This document shows, piece after piece, positions 7,898 through 15,734 of a stretch of 64,000 nt of DNA. Every line of letters begins with the position of its first letter. The first letter of the stretch is position 1. A model generated the notes under the pieces. It saw only the letters and a list, made by a program, of their open reading frames with translations, did no database searches and was not told the origin of the DNA. The position numbers were made by a program, and so were the translations under genes. Origin of the DNA: Nocardia inohanensis NBRC 100128 (GTDB lineage: Bacteria > Actinomycetota > Actinomycetes > Mycobacteriales > Mycobacteriaceae); assembly GCF_001612945.1 (NCBI RefSeq), contig NZ_BDBK01000012.1, positions 62,001-126,000 on the forward strand, written 5' to 3'.

Positions 7898-8128
7898 TCA
7901 GCGTGCCAAGTAGTCGAACTCTCCGCTCTTGGCGCCTTGCAGAAACGCGTCGATCTCGGGGCGGGTGTAGACCAGCACCGACCCGAGCGGGTCCCGCGAG
8001 TTCCGCATGGCCACTTGACCATCGGTGAGCTCTGCCAGTTCTACACAGTTACCACTGGGATTACTGAAAGTGCTCTTACGCCACGCGAGTGTCGAGGGAT
8101 CGATCCGGGTTGCGGATGTTTCGGTCAT
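7898..8128 (-). CDS. DUF397 protein
   Basis: 76 residues with the DUF397 signature (WRKSTFSNPSGNCVELAEL, then VAMRNSRDPLGSVLVYTRPE). Family members are small partners of XRE/DUF5753 regulators. AAGGAG stands 6 bases before the ATG at 8128. It is the first gene of the DUF397-XRE unit and diverges from the methyltransferase gene. Confidence 0.92.
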   Translation of the reverse strand: MTETSATRIDPSTLAWRKSTFSNPSGNCVELAELTDGQVAMRNSRDPLGSVLVYTRPEIDAFLQGAKSGEFDYLAR

Positions 8129-8469
8129 TGCAGACTCCTTGCTAGTACCGCCCGCAGACGGTGGTCCAGTACTTGCAAATGTTCGGTCAAATGTTCTTAC
8201 AGTTGCAACCGCAACATGACGATAGCACGCAGATTGCCCGGCATCGATGGCTTGTCTGCGTCACATCCTTTGCAACACAACAGCTTTGATCTTGGAAAAC
8301 CGCAGGTCCGTGCGAAGTTGCGAAGCGAAAAGGACAAACCGGACTGGTCGGTTCCATAAATTCCACGTCCCGCCAACCAAGCGCCGGATGCCCGGTACTC
8401 GAATCTTGTACTGTCACTTGACAGATCGGACCTAACACGCGCGCAAGCTGTCGTCGAGGAGTTCCCGCC
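8129..8469. other. Divergent intergenic region between DUF397 and methyltransferase genes
   Basis: 341 bases without a convincing gene. It holds a direct repeat and an inverted repeat on the DUF397 side (8176-8215) and, 46 bases before the methyltransferase start, the inverted repeat CTGTC-ACTT-GACAG at 8411-8424. Base composition is clearly lower in GC than in the neighbouring genes. Confidence 0.7.
8176..8215. promoter_or_regulatory. Candidate operator cluster
   Basis: CAAATGTTC occurs twice (8176-8184 and 8188-8196, 12-base period). It is followed by GTTGC-AACC-GCAAC (8202-8206 and 8211-8215). The segment begins with ACTTGCA, the same heptamer found in the two small-gene promoters. It lies 47 bases upstream of the DUF397 start. 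Confidence 0.5.
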
Positions 8470-9273
8470 ATGCCTGAAACCCGTCACCCCGCGATTCGGA
8501 CCGATGTTCCGCACTCGGCGCGCGTCTGGAACTACTGGATGGGCGGTAAGGACAATTACGAGATCGACCGGTCGGTCGGCGATGCCAGCCTGGCCATCGA
8601 TCCGGAGATCGCGACCATGGCGGTCGAATCCCGGCGCTTCCTGACCCGTGCGGTGCGCCTGCTCGCCGGCGAACACGGCATCACCCAATTCCTCGACATC
8701 GGCACCGGCCTGCCCAGCATGGACAACACCCACGAGGTGGCCCAGGCGCAGGCGCCCGAATCCCGGGTGCTCTACGTCGACAACGACCCGCTCGTGGTGG
8801 CGCACGTGCGCGCCCAGGCCAGCAGCGCCCAGGGCGTCGCCGCCTGCCTGGAGGCCGACTTCCGTTCTCCCGGCCGGATTCTCGACCGGGCGCGCGAAGT
8901 CCTCGATCTCACCCGCCCCGTCGCGGTGATGTTCATGGGGGTACTCGGGCACGCGGAGAGCTACGCCGAAGTGCTGCGCATCGTCCGCGAGACCATGGCG
9001 GAGCTGCCGTCCGGCAGCTATCTGGTCTTCTGGGACGGCACCGTGGACAGCGACGCCTACGTGCGGCTCTGCGCGGAGTACGCCAAGTCCGGTGGCCTGC
9101 CCTACGACCCGCGGCCGAAGGAAGAACTGCGCGCGGTCTTCGAGGGCCTGGAATTACTGGAACCGGGGTTCGTTCCACTACCCCGCTGGCGACCGGTAGT
9201 CTCCTCGACATCGGAGTCCAGCGCCCCCGTTTCGGACATATCGGCCTATGGCGGCGTGGCGCGTAAACCCTGA
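8470..9273 (+). CDS. SAM-dependent methyltransferase, DUF574 (PF04672) family
   Basis: 267 residues. The family signature is clear: HSARVWNYWMGGKDNYEID near the N-terminus, then the SAM-binding strand FLDIGTGLPS and acidic YVDNDPLVVAH. The Rossmann core spans about 60-260. The natural substrate of this abundant actinobacterial family is not established. GAGGAG lies 8 bases before the ATG. It diverges from DUF397-XRE, the usual neighbourhood of this family. Confidence 0.92.
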   Translation: MPETRHPAIRTDVPHSARVWNYWMGGKDNYEIDRSVGDASLAIDPEIATMAVESRRFLTRAVRLLAGEHGITQFLDIGTGLPSMDNTHEVAQAQAPESRVLYVDNDPLVVAHVRAQASSAQGVAACLEADFRSPGRILDRAREVLDLTRPVAVMFMGVLGHAESYAEVLRIVRETMAELPSGSYLVFWDGTVDSDAYVRLCAEYAKSGGLPYDPRPKEELRAVFEGLELLEPGFVPLPRWRPVVSSTSESSAPVSDISAYGGVARKP

Positions 9274-9338
9274 TGCCACAACAACACCGAACGAGACGAA
9301 TGCTCCCCCGACGCGGCGAACCGATCGTGCAGATGTAC

Positions 9339-9368
9339 TTGCATTTGCACGATGCGGACTCCTAAACT
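9339..9368 (+). promoter_or_regulatory. Promoter with ACTTGCA element, copy B
   Basis: TTGCAT (9339-9344), 18 bases, TAAACT (9363-9368), again inside ACTTGCATTTGC. AGGCATCAA follows at 9392-9400 and serves as part of the ribosome site of the 9401 gene. Same spacing and sequence as copy A at 6381. Confidence 0.65.
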
Positions 9369-9400
9369 CGGAGCACTATCCCAACGGCCAGAGGCATCAA

Positions 9401-9577
9401 ATGACCCAGATGCTCGCCCCTTGTACTGATATCCCCGGTGACGATTGCGAAATCGAACCGCGTGGTCTTACTTATCGCTCGGCCCGCGCCATTCTGCGCA
9501 AACATGATCAGCATTTCGCCTGCCGGCAGTATTTAGCCGCCATCGCGTATCTCTCCGCGGACAACGACGTCGACTGA
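9401..9577 (+). CDS. Small hypothetical protein
   Basis: 58 residues, soluble, with three cysteines (APCTDIPGDDCEIEP and FACRQYLAA) and no recognised family. AGAGG stands 6 bases before the ATG at 9401 and the promoter is 32 bases upstream; an upstream extension of the frame is therefore not needed. It ends in the acidic LSADNDVD. Its shared promoter with the 6522 gene suggests co-regulation. Confidence 0.6.
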   Translation: MTQMLAPCTDIPGDDCEIEPRGLTYRSARAILRKHDQHFACRQYLAAIAYLSADNDVD

Positions 9578-9657
9578 TCGTCCGAATCCGCTTGCGCAAG
9601 TAGGCGAGTGGCGGGTACCCCGGAGAGGGAACTGCCGTCACACGGAAGAGCGCCGAG

Positions 9658-9945
9658 ATGCTTCTCACCGCTGCCACCACCGCGCACGACCTGTTGGCCC
9701 AGGTCTTCGATCCGACACCCGAAACACCGCCCGCCGCAGACAAACTGCTGCGGCTGGTCCGCTACTTCACCTGGTTCGTGCTCTTATCCGGCACGCTCGC
9801 AATCATTTACGCGGGCGGCCGGTTCGCCTGGGAGAAGTGGAGCGGCGGGGCGCTCCAGTCGCCGAAACAGGTAGCCGGAGCGCTCATCGGCGGGATCGTC
9901 GCCACCAGTGCAGGCACCATCATGAATGCCGCCATCGGCGTCTAG
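9658..9945 (+). CDS. Small two-helix membrane protein, pilin-like topology
   Basis: 95 residues with hydrophobic segments at about 32-52 and 72-92 separated by a short basic/glycine loop. The size and two-helix layout recall VirB2/TrbC-like small membrane proteins of actinobacterial conjugation loci, but no transfer genes surround it, so that reading is only a suggestion. GGAAGAG lies 7 bases before the ATG. Apparently monocistronic. Confidence 0.6.
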   Translation: MLLTAATTAHDLLAQVFDPTPETPPAADKLLRLVRYFTWFVLLSGTLAIIYAGGRFAWEKWSGGALQSPKQVAGALIGGIVATSAGTIMNAAIGV

Positions 9946-10016
9946 GCGCCCGGTCCCGAGCCCATGTTGTCTGAGACGAAACCGATCCGTCGGTTATCCG
10001 GCGGATCGCTCGAAGT

Positions 10017-10796
10017 TCAGGCGGACGCGACCTGCGGCAGTACTTCGCCGCCGGTCGAGTCCACACCGACCAGCTCTTCGAAGCGGGCCACCACCTTCTG
10101 GTGGTACATGCCGAACAGATCCTCGAAGAGCGCCAGCTGCGCCTCGCTCGGGCCGGCGTCCGACTCCCAGACGGCGACCAGTGCCCGCCACACCAGCACG
10201 TGCAGGTCCGGCGAGACCGCGAAGTAGGCTCGCACCGCCTCCGGCACCTCGAGCACCATCTCGCCGATGGAGTTGAGCACCGCGCGCTGCACCGAAAGCC
10301 CCAGCGCGGTCAGCAACCGGCGCAGCAGGCCCAGCTCCAGGCGCAGCATCTGCTCCGGGTCCGGATCCGCACCGCGCGCAAGGGTTTCCAGCTCGTCGAT
10401 ATCGGTCTTGAATTCGGCCGGGTCGATCTCGCGCTCACTGCCGGTGTAGGCCAGCAGGGCCTCCAGGGCGATGCCGCGTTCCTCGTCGACGATATGGCCG
10501 AACATATCCGCGGCCGTCTCGGGATCCGGCATGGAGAGCCGGAACAGCCGCCGGTACACGTCCACGCCGCCTTCGGCGCGCACATCGCGGATCACGAAAC
10601 CCTTGCCGCGGTGCGCGTCCACGAAACCGTAGGATTCCAGGCGGCCCAGAATCAGCTGTGCCGTAGCGCGATTCAATTCGAACTCGTCGGCCACCTGACG
10701 AACGGACGGCATCAGTCCCCCGGGGCTGTACTGCCCGGATGCCACGCGACGCGCCAGTTCGTCGGCGACGTCGGCGACTACCGTCCGCTCTCCCAT
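10017..10796 (-). CDS. GntR-family transcriptional regulator
   Basis: 259 residues. A winged-helix GntR domain at about 5-70 (GLMPSVRQVADEFELNRATA, then RLESYGFV) is followed by an all-helical ligand domain resembling FadR/FCD types (about 90-240). ATG at 10796 with GAGAGG 6 bases before it; an in-frame TTG at 10811 would overlap that ribosome site. No obvious target operon is adjacent, so it may act on itself or at a distance. Confidence 0.85.
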   Translation of the reverse strand: MGERTVVADVADELARRVASGQYSPGGLMPSVRQVADEFELNRATAQLILGRLESYGFVDAHRGKGFVIRDVRAEGGVDVYRRLFRLSMPDPETAADMFGHIVDEERGIALEALLAYTGSEREIDPAEFKTDIDELETLARGADPDPEQMLRLELGLLRRLLTALGLSVQRAVLNSIGEMVLEVPEAVRAYFAVSPDLHVLVWRALVAVWESDAGPSEAQLALFEDLFGMYHQKVVARFEELVGVDSTGGEVLPQVASA

Positions 10797-10886
10797 CGTG
10801 CACCTCTCCAAACCTTGTTTACGTCCCAGACAGTGTATGTGGTTATCAAGTCAACTGCACAGTTCTCGGATTCACCGGCGCATCGG

Positions 10887-11606
10887 CTATATCCCCGGCA
10901 ACTTCGAGACCGTGACGAAGCGATAGCCGCGTGCGGTCAGTTCGGCCGCGATGCGCGGAATGGCGGCCAATGCGGCGGCGCCGCCGTCGTACATGGCGTG
11001 CAACAGGATGATCGAGCCCGGGCGGACCCGGTCCAGGGTTTCGGCGACGATCTCGTCGGTGGTCGGGCGCTTGCCAGAGTCCGGTTCCACATCCCACATG
11101 ACGGTGGTGCGGTCGTGCGCGGACAGGTATCGCGGGAGCGCGATGAGCTTCTTGCCATAGGGCGGGCGGAAGGTGACCGGGCCCCGATAACCGGTTTTCG
11201 CGATCTCGGCGTCGGTGCGCTCGATCTCCTCGCGCACGGTGCCCGGGGTCACGAACACCATGCGCCGATGGTGGTAGCTGTGATTGCCGATCTCGTGCCC
11301 GGCGGCCGCGATGGCCCGGCCCGGTTCGGGATGGTCGGCCAGTTCGCTGCCGATCAGATAGAAGGTGGCCGGAATTCCCCCGTCCGCCAGCGCTTTCAGG
11401 ATCTCGGGCGTGTGCCCGGTGGGCCCGTCGTCGAAGGTCAGGGCGACCACTTTCTCGTCGGTCTCCGCCCGCGAGATCAGCCGGCCCGCCACCTGATAGG
11501 TGCGCGAATTCATCAGTACGTAGAGCCCCGCGCCCACCACCAGCAGCAGGACGACGACCGCGGCCGACCAGACGAGCAGCCTGCGCCGCAGCCATCGGCG
11601 CTTCAC
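10887..11606 (-). CDS. Polysaccharide deacetylase (NodB homology), membrane-anchored
   Basis: 239 residues. One N-terminal membrane helix (about 7-31) is followed by the NodB domain: LTFDDGPTGHTPEIL carries the catalytic aspartate pair, GNHSYHHRRM the zinc histidines, and FRPPYGKK the substrate loop. LLHAMYDGG near the end supplies the general acid histidine. It probably deacetylates cell-wall or capsule sugars outside the membrane. The GTG at 11606 overlaps the TGA of the upstream HxlR gene (GTGA), so the two are co-translated and probably repressed together. Confidence 0.88.
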   Translation of the reverse strand: MKRRWLRRRLLVWSAAVVVLLLVVGAGLYVLMNSRTYQVAGRLISRAETDEKVVALTFDDGPTGHTPEILKALADGGIPATFYLIGSELADHPEPGRAIAAAGHEIGNHSYHHRRMVFVTPGTVREEIERTDAEIAKTGYRGPVTFRPPYGKKLIALPRYLSAHDRTTVMWDVEPDSGKRPTTDEIVAETLDRVRPGSIILLHAMYDGGAAALAAIPRIAAELTARGYRFVTVSKLPGI

Positions 11607-11887
11607 AGGCGCTCCCTCGACCACTGCCACAGCGGTTCCAGCGCGGTCGCGAGTTCGGTTCCGGCCGTGGTCAATTCGTACGCCTTGTCCTCGCGCTTGA
11701 CAAGCACGCCGGCCTCCTGCAACCGCTGCAACCGCACCGAGAGCATGCTCGACGAGCAGTTGTCCATGCGCCGCCGCAGCCCCAGAAACCCCTGCGGTCC
11801 GGGCTGTAGCTCCCACACGATGCGCAGCATCCACCGCTGACCGAGCAGATCCATGGCCGCGAGCGGCGGCTGAGTTGCGCTTCTCAT
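11603..11887 (-). CDS. HxlR-family winged-helix regulator
   Basis: 94 residues with the HxlR core LLGQRWMLRIVWEL, then LSVRLQRLQEAGVLVKRE. Many members sense electrophiles or reactive oxygen through a cysteine; here NCSS carries one. ATG at 11887. The palindrome GAACCA-N6-TGGTTC lies 4 bases upstream, between this gene and the divergent SDR, and is the probable autoregulatory operator. The downstream deacetylase overlaps by 4 bases. Confidence 0.85.
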   Translation of the reverse strand: MRSATQPPLAAMDLLGQRWMLRIVWELQPGPQGFLGLRRRMDNCSSSMLSVRLQRLQEAGVLVKREDKAYELTTAGTELATALEPLWQWSRERL

Positions 11888-11890
11888 TTC

Positions 11891-11908
11891 GAACCACCAT
11901 ATTGGTTC
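11891..11908. promoter_or_regulatory. HxlR operator candidate
   Basis: Perfect inverted repeat GAACCA-CCATAT-TGGTTC in the 58-base gap between the HxlR start (11887) and the divergent SDR start (11946). Confidence 0.65.
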
Positions 11909-11945
11909 TGAATTAGAAGTGGTCGGGTGGGTAGGAGGAAGCGGC

Positions 11946-12716
11946 ATGCACGGCAGCGACACGACGGTGGAGGGCGGGCGGCGAATCGTGGTGATCACCG
12001 GGGCTTCTCGCGGTATCGGGGCCGAGACGGCGCGCGTCCTGGCGGCCCGCGGCGACCACGTGGTCATCAACTACCGCGAGAAGCGCAAACGCGCCGAGAC
12101 GCTGCGAGCGGAGATCGTCGCGGCGGGCGGCAGCGCCTCTCTCGCGGGCGCGGACATCAGCGCCCCGGACGGCGCGCGCAACCTCATCGACACCGTGGTC
12201 GCCGAGTTCGGGCGACTGGATGTGCTGGTGCTCAACGCATCCGGCGGACTCGAACGCGACGCCGCCCCCGATTACGCCATGTCGATCAACCGCGACGCCC
12301 AGGCCCGCCTGACCGAACTGGCCCTCCCCCACCTCCCCTCGGGCGGCCGCATCGTCTTCGTCACCAGCCACCAAGCCCACTTCTCCCCCACTCGCCCCGT
12401 CCCCACCGGCTACGAACCGATCGCCGCCAGCAAACGAGCCGGCGAAGACGTCCTGCGCGGCATGATCCCCGAATTCGACCGCCGCGGAATCGGTTTCGCG
12501 GTCGTCTCCGGCGACATGATCGACGGCACCATCATCGTCCGCCTGCTGGAGCGCCGCGATCCGGATGCGGTGACCGCACGCCGCGACGAAGGCGCACTGC
12601 CGACCGTCGAGGAATTCGCCACCGCCGTCGCCGACGCCACCAGTACCGGCACGGCGGCCGGACACACCGTCTACGTCGGCGGCACGGACTACCTCGCCGT
12701 GCCCGGACGTCACTGA
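11946..12716 (+). CDS. SDR-family oxidoreductase with atypical active site
   Basis: 256 residues, Rossmann fold with the NAD(P) motif TGASRGIG (18-25) and NASGG where NNAG is usual. The catalytic segment reads GYEPIAASKRAGED: the lysine is present, but the tyrosine sits seven residues before it instead of four. It may be a divergent SDR subfamily with a shifted or non-redox role. AGGAGG stands 7 bases before the ATG. It diverges from the HxlR regulator across a palindromic operator, so it is the likely induced target. Confidence 0.85.
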   Translation: MHGSDTTVEGGRRIVVITGASRGIGAETARVLAARGDHVVINYREKRKRAETLRAEIVAAGGSASLAGADISAPDGARNLIDTVVAEFGRLDVLVLNASGGLERDAAPDYAMSINRDAQARLTELALPHLPSGGRIVFVTSHQAHFSPTRPVPTGYEPIAASKRAGEDVLRGMIPEFDRRGIGFAVVSGDMIDGTIIVRLLERRDPDAVTARRDEGALPTVEEFATAVADATSTGTAAGHTVYVGGTDYLAVPGRH

Positions 12717-12790
12717 GAAGGTGGCTCCCGCCCCGCGCGGCCGCACGAATCCGGTAGTACGGCCCGAGTCCGGCCTGGCAGCATCGGGAT

Positions 12791-12922
12791 ATGCCGCACT
12801 GGGTTCACGCGCTTCCCGCGTTCATGCCGGCGTGCTTGATTCTGGCCGCCATTCCAGGGCCCGCGACGGCGTTGTTCTTGCAGCGGTCCATTCGGGATGG
12901 GCGGGCGGCGGTCGCGCGGTGA
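12791..12922 (+). pseudogene. N-terminal relic of a LysE/RhtB-family exporter
   Basis: An open frame of 43 codons begins with ATG at 12791 and ends at TGA 12922. It reads like the first helix of LysE/RhtB transporters: LILAAIPGPATALFLQRSIR, where PGPAT followed by basic residues and GRAA is the family hallmark. Normal members have about 200 residues and six helices; the rest is absent, and the following 60 bases show no continuation. I infer a decayed gene with a 3' deletion. Confidence 0.6.
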
Positions 12923-12983
12923 AACCTGCCTACCGGTTCGTAACGCGCTGAACGGGTACTTTCTCAGCGAGGAGGTGTGCGCG

Positions 12984-13334
12984 GTGTCCGATGACGTCGG
13001 TAAGAGCTGGAACGATCCGCCGGTCTTCCGGCGCGCCGTGCGCTATGTGCTGGCTGTGCTGGCGGTGGCCGCGCTGGTCGCCGTCGTCACGCTGGTGTGG
13101 GCTTCACAGCGCGCGCAATGCCTCGACGACGTCATGCTGTGCGATGCCGCGGCCCGGCTGACGGTCGGGCTCGGTCCCGGGCTGGTGCTGTTGTTCGGCG
13201 GTATCGGGGCGTTCGTGATGACCTTGCGCGAGTGGCGGGCCGGGCGGGCCTGGCCGATCTGGCAGGGCGCGGGCTGGTTCCTGTTCACGCTCATGGTCGT
13301 CTACCTGAGCATCGAGGGCGGGTCCGGGGCTTAG
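12984..13334 (+). CDS. Small transmembrane protein
   Basis: 116 residues with three hydrophobic segments (about 18-40, 57-77, 90-110) and a cysteine pair in the first external loop (AQCLDDVMLCDAAA). No family recognised. The GTG at 12984 is preceded by AGGAGG with 8-base spacing, which fixes the start inside a longer open frame. Its stop overlaps the stop of the convergent DUF2236 gene. Confidence 0.7.
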   Translation: MSDDVGKSWNDPPVFRRAVRYVLAVLAVAALVAVVTLVWASQRAQCLDDVMLCDAAARLTVGLGPGLVLLFGGIGAFVMTLREWRAGRAWPIWQGAGWFLFTLMVVYLSIEGGSGA

Positions 13335-14647
13335 ACCGGGCAGCGCGGCACACTGTCGGCGGAGGCGTCGTGATGGTCGTAGGGCGTGCCGCGAATGCCG
13401 GCCCGCGCGGCCAGGAAGCGCGCGACGCGGGTATTGCGCTCCCAGAACGGGTCGATTTCGCGGGCCCGGCGGATACGACGGGCGCGCGCGCCCGGCAGGT
13501 GATCGTCCATCGCGCGCAGCCGCACGGCCGCACTCGCCGCCAGCCCGGTGAGGGCCGACCACGGTTGCACCGGGACAGCGCGTAAAGGCGTGTCCGCGAG
13601 CAGGGTTCGCACCAAGGCCGGGCTGCTGTAATAGGCGAGCATGCCGAACAGTGGTGCGGTAGCGGCGATCCGGAGTCGCCCCGCCGCGGTGGCGTCGGTG
13701 AAGCGGGCGGTGGCCGCGCCGGTCATGATCGCGGTCCAGCTCGGTGCGACCCCGGCGGTCGCGACCATATAGTCGGCCATCTCCATGCCTTCGGCCGCCG
13801 AATGCGGGATCAGCGCCTCCGAAACGCCGAAGATGTAGGCGATATACGCCCAGTAGTGCATGACCGCATCCAATTGCGCGGTGGTGGAACGCCTTCCGTG
13901 CACGTGGTCGAAGCAGATGGGATTGAGCCCGAAGGTGACCGCCGCGCCCATGGTGGTGGCATTGGAGATGGGACTGCCGTGCCGGGCGAAGTGTTCGTCA
14001 CCCCAGCGGCGGCGCAGCATGGCGCGCACTTGGGCGTGCATGAGCCGCACGCGGATGGTGTCGGCGAACACCGGTGAACGGCGGTCCATCGCACCGGGCG
14101 CGGTGACATTGCGGAACCAGACCGCGCTCTCCAGGCCGCGCCGGTAGGGATCGCGCACGAAGCGGCCCGTCGCGCCCACCGCCGACGCGACCTCCGCACC
14201 GACGAAGGTGCCCATGAAATCCTGGATGCCCATGGCCATTTTCCCGGCGGTGGAGACGTTGATCCAGCGGCGGCGGCCGTACTCCCACAGGTCCGGGTCG
14301 TACCAGTCCGGTGGATTGTCCAGGCGCGCGAACAGCTCCACCAGCTCCGGCGTCGGATCCGCCACGCTGTCGATGCCCTGTGCGAGAGCCTGATTCAACA
14401 TGCGCCGCCCACCCGCCGACCCCAGCTGCCGGAACGAGGCCACCACGCGGTCCATGGGTTCGTCGCCCTGCCACAGATGGTCGGCCATCAATCGGGTGCG
14501 CGGAGTTTCGACGGGTTCGGGCCGCACCTCCAGCCACGGCGAGAGCATGGCCTTGCGCGGTTCCAGCCACAGCTCCGACGGCACCGCCCGGGGCGGCGGC
14601 GGGCGCAATGCCATGCCGGGGCGGTAGTAATAGTCGTACTCGTGCAT
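13331..14647 (-). CDS. DUF2236 / MpaB-type oxygenase-like protein, Lcp-like
   Basis: 438 residues. DUF2236 covers about 110-390. RLMHAQVR at 201-208 reproduces the R-x2-H-x3-R pattern that carries the axial haem histidine (here H204) in latex-clearing proteins, so haem binding is likely. MHYWAYIAYIFGVSEALIP is a further family landmark. It may cleave or oxidise a lipid or isoprenoid double bond; the substrate is unknown. It starts 2 bases after the stop of a second DUF2236 gene, so the two are in an operon, divergent from a TetR gene. Confidence 0.8.
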   Translation of the reverse strand: MHEYDYYYRPGMALRPPPPRAVPSELWLEPRKAMLSPWLEVRPEPVETPRTRLMADHLWQGDEPMDRVVASFRQLGSAGGRRMLNQALAQGIDSVADPTPELVELFARLDNPPDWYDPDLWEYGRRRWINVSTAGKMAMGIQDFMGTFVGAEVASAVGATGRFVRDPYRRGLESAVWFRNVTAPGAMDRRSPVFADTIRVRLMHAQVRAMLRRRWGDEHFARHGSPISNATTMGAAVTFGLNPICFDHVHGRRSTTAQLDAVMHYWAYIAYIFGVSEALIPHSAAEGMEMADYMVATAGVAPSWTAIMTGAATARFTDATAAGRLRIAATAPLFGMLAYYSSPALVRTLLADTPLRAVPVQPWSALTGLAASAAVRLRAMDDHLPGARARRIRRAREIDPFWERNTRVARFLAARAGIRGTPYDHHDASADSVPRCPV

Positions 14648-14649
14648 CG

Positions 14650-15669
14650 TCAGAACCCTGTCAGTTGACGGAATTCGGTGAGGGCATCGCGTCCGGGGTT
14701 CGCGTGCACCGGGCAGTAATGCTTGGGGTCGTCGCGGTGTTCCGGTGCGGGCCAGAACATTTCGGGGGCCTCGGGCGGTGGCATCCACGCCGGTCGCTTC
14801 CCGGCCACCCGCCGGCGCGCGGCACGCACCCGAGGCAGGGCGTAGCGGACCTCGTCGGGCGTCACCCGGTTCAGCATCGTCAGCGCCCGGCAGATCCGAT
14901 CGAACCGCGTTCGGTCGCGTTCGGTCCAGGTGAACCCCATGGTGCGCCGAATCGCCGGATCGCACATGCCGACGGTCATGAACTGATAGAACCGCGCTCC
15001 CGCCGGTCGAAGCACCCACTGCCACAAGGGTTGCGGCAGCTGCCGCAGCACCGGGAACGGCGGCACCGGCGCGTTCTCGGCGAGACGGTAGACATCCCAC
15101 GCCGCCTTGGTCGGTTCGAGAGTGTCGCGGCACATGTCATTCCAGTACTTCCGGAACTCCGCCCAGCTCTCGGGCACCACCCGCATGCTCATGCCGTACA
15201 GCTCGTACCACTGATAGTGCTCGCGCCAGAGCTGTTCGCGCTGTTCGTCACTCAGCCCGCCCATGAACAGTTCGGCCGCCCGCACCGTCTGCATGAAGAA
15301 CACCGCGTGCGCCCAATAGAAGGTCCCCGGATCCAGCGCGTGATATTTGCGCCCCTGCCCGTCCACCCCCTTGATGGTGCGGTGATACCCGACGATCTCG
15401 CGTGCGGTCTGCCGTGCGCGCGGCCCGTCGTACACCACCCCGGCGATGGGATACAGCGACCGCGCCACCCGCTGATAGAACTCGTCCTGGATCTCGGAGT
15501 GGAATTCCACGCCCGCCCCCAGCCCGGGGTGCATGTTCTGCACCATGCCGATGAACAGTCCGGTCGGCGCGTAGAACACCGATCCGAAGATCCGCCACGT
15601 CAGCGAATCGGGGCCGAGCGGCTCCGGATCCGGTCGTGGGTCGCGCGCCGTTGCGCTGTGTGACACCAT
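14650..15669 (-). CDS. DUF2236 / MpaB-family oxygenase-like protein
   Basis: 339 residues of the MpaB type (SVFYAPTGLFIGMVQNMHPG, then YHRTIKGVDGQGRKYHALDP and FYWAHAVFFMQTV). The ATG at 15669 is chosen over an upstream one because AAGG precedes it. It is related at family level to the next gene in the operon, but the two are too different to be a recent duplication. First gene after the divergent TetR promoter region; probably TetR-repressed. Confidence 0.8.
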   Translation of the reverse strand: MVSHSATARDPRPDPEPLGPDSLTWRIFGSVFYAPTGLFIGMVQNMHPGLGAGVEFHSEIQDEFYQRVARSLYPIAGVVYDGPRARQTAREIVGYHRTIKGVDGQGRKYHALDPGTFYWAHAVFFMQTVRAAELFMGGLSDEQREQLWREHYQWYELYGMSMRVVPESWAEFRKYWNDMCRDTLEPTKAAWDVYRLAENAPVPPFPVLRQLPQPLWQWVLRPAGARFYQFMTVGMCDPAIRRTMGFTWTERDRTRFDRICRALTMLNRVTPDEVRYALPRVRAARRRVAGKRPAWMPPPEAPEMFWPAPEHRDDPKHYCPVHANPGRDALTEFRQLTGF

Positions 15670-15704
15670 GCCTTCACGCTGACACGAATAATCGCTCGCA
15701 TTCA

Positions 15705-15719
15705 ATTCGCATTTCGAAT
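15705..15719. promoter_or_regulatory. TetR operator candidate
   Basis: ATTCG-CATTT-CGAAT, an inverted repeat in the 65-base gap between the DUF2236 operon and the divergent TetR gene. Confidence 0.5.
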
Positions 15720-15734
15720 CGCCGCTGGAACGCT

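Noticed and set aside
9658..9945. Part of a conjugative element
   Set aside because: Only the two-helix topology recalls VirB2-like proteins; there are no relaxase, ATPase, integrase or attachment-site features in the window.
10101..11840. 579-codon open frame on the plus strand
   Set aside because: It is the shadow of the GntR, deacetylase and HxlR genes on the other strand, with histidine/arginine-rich composition typical of high-GC antisense frames.
14648..15133. 600-codon open frame extending the first DUF2236 gene upstream
   Set aside because: The extension is antisense-like arginine/proline-rich sequence lying in the neighbouring DUF2236 gene; the protein similarity begins at MHEYDYYY (14647).
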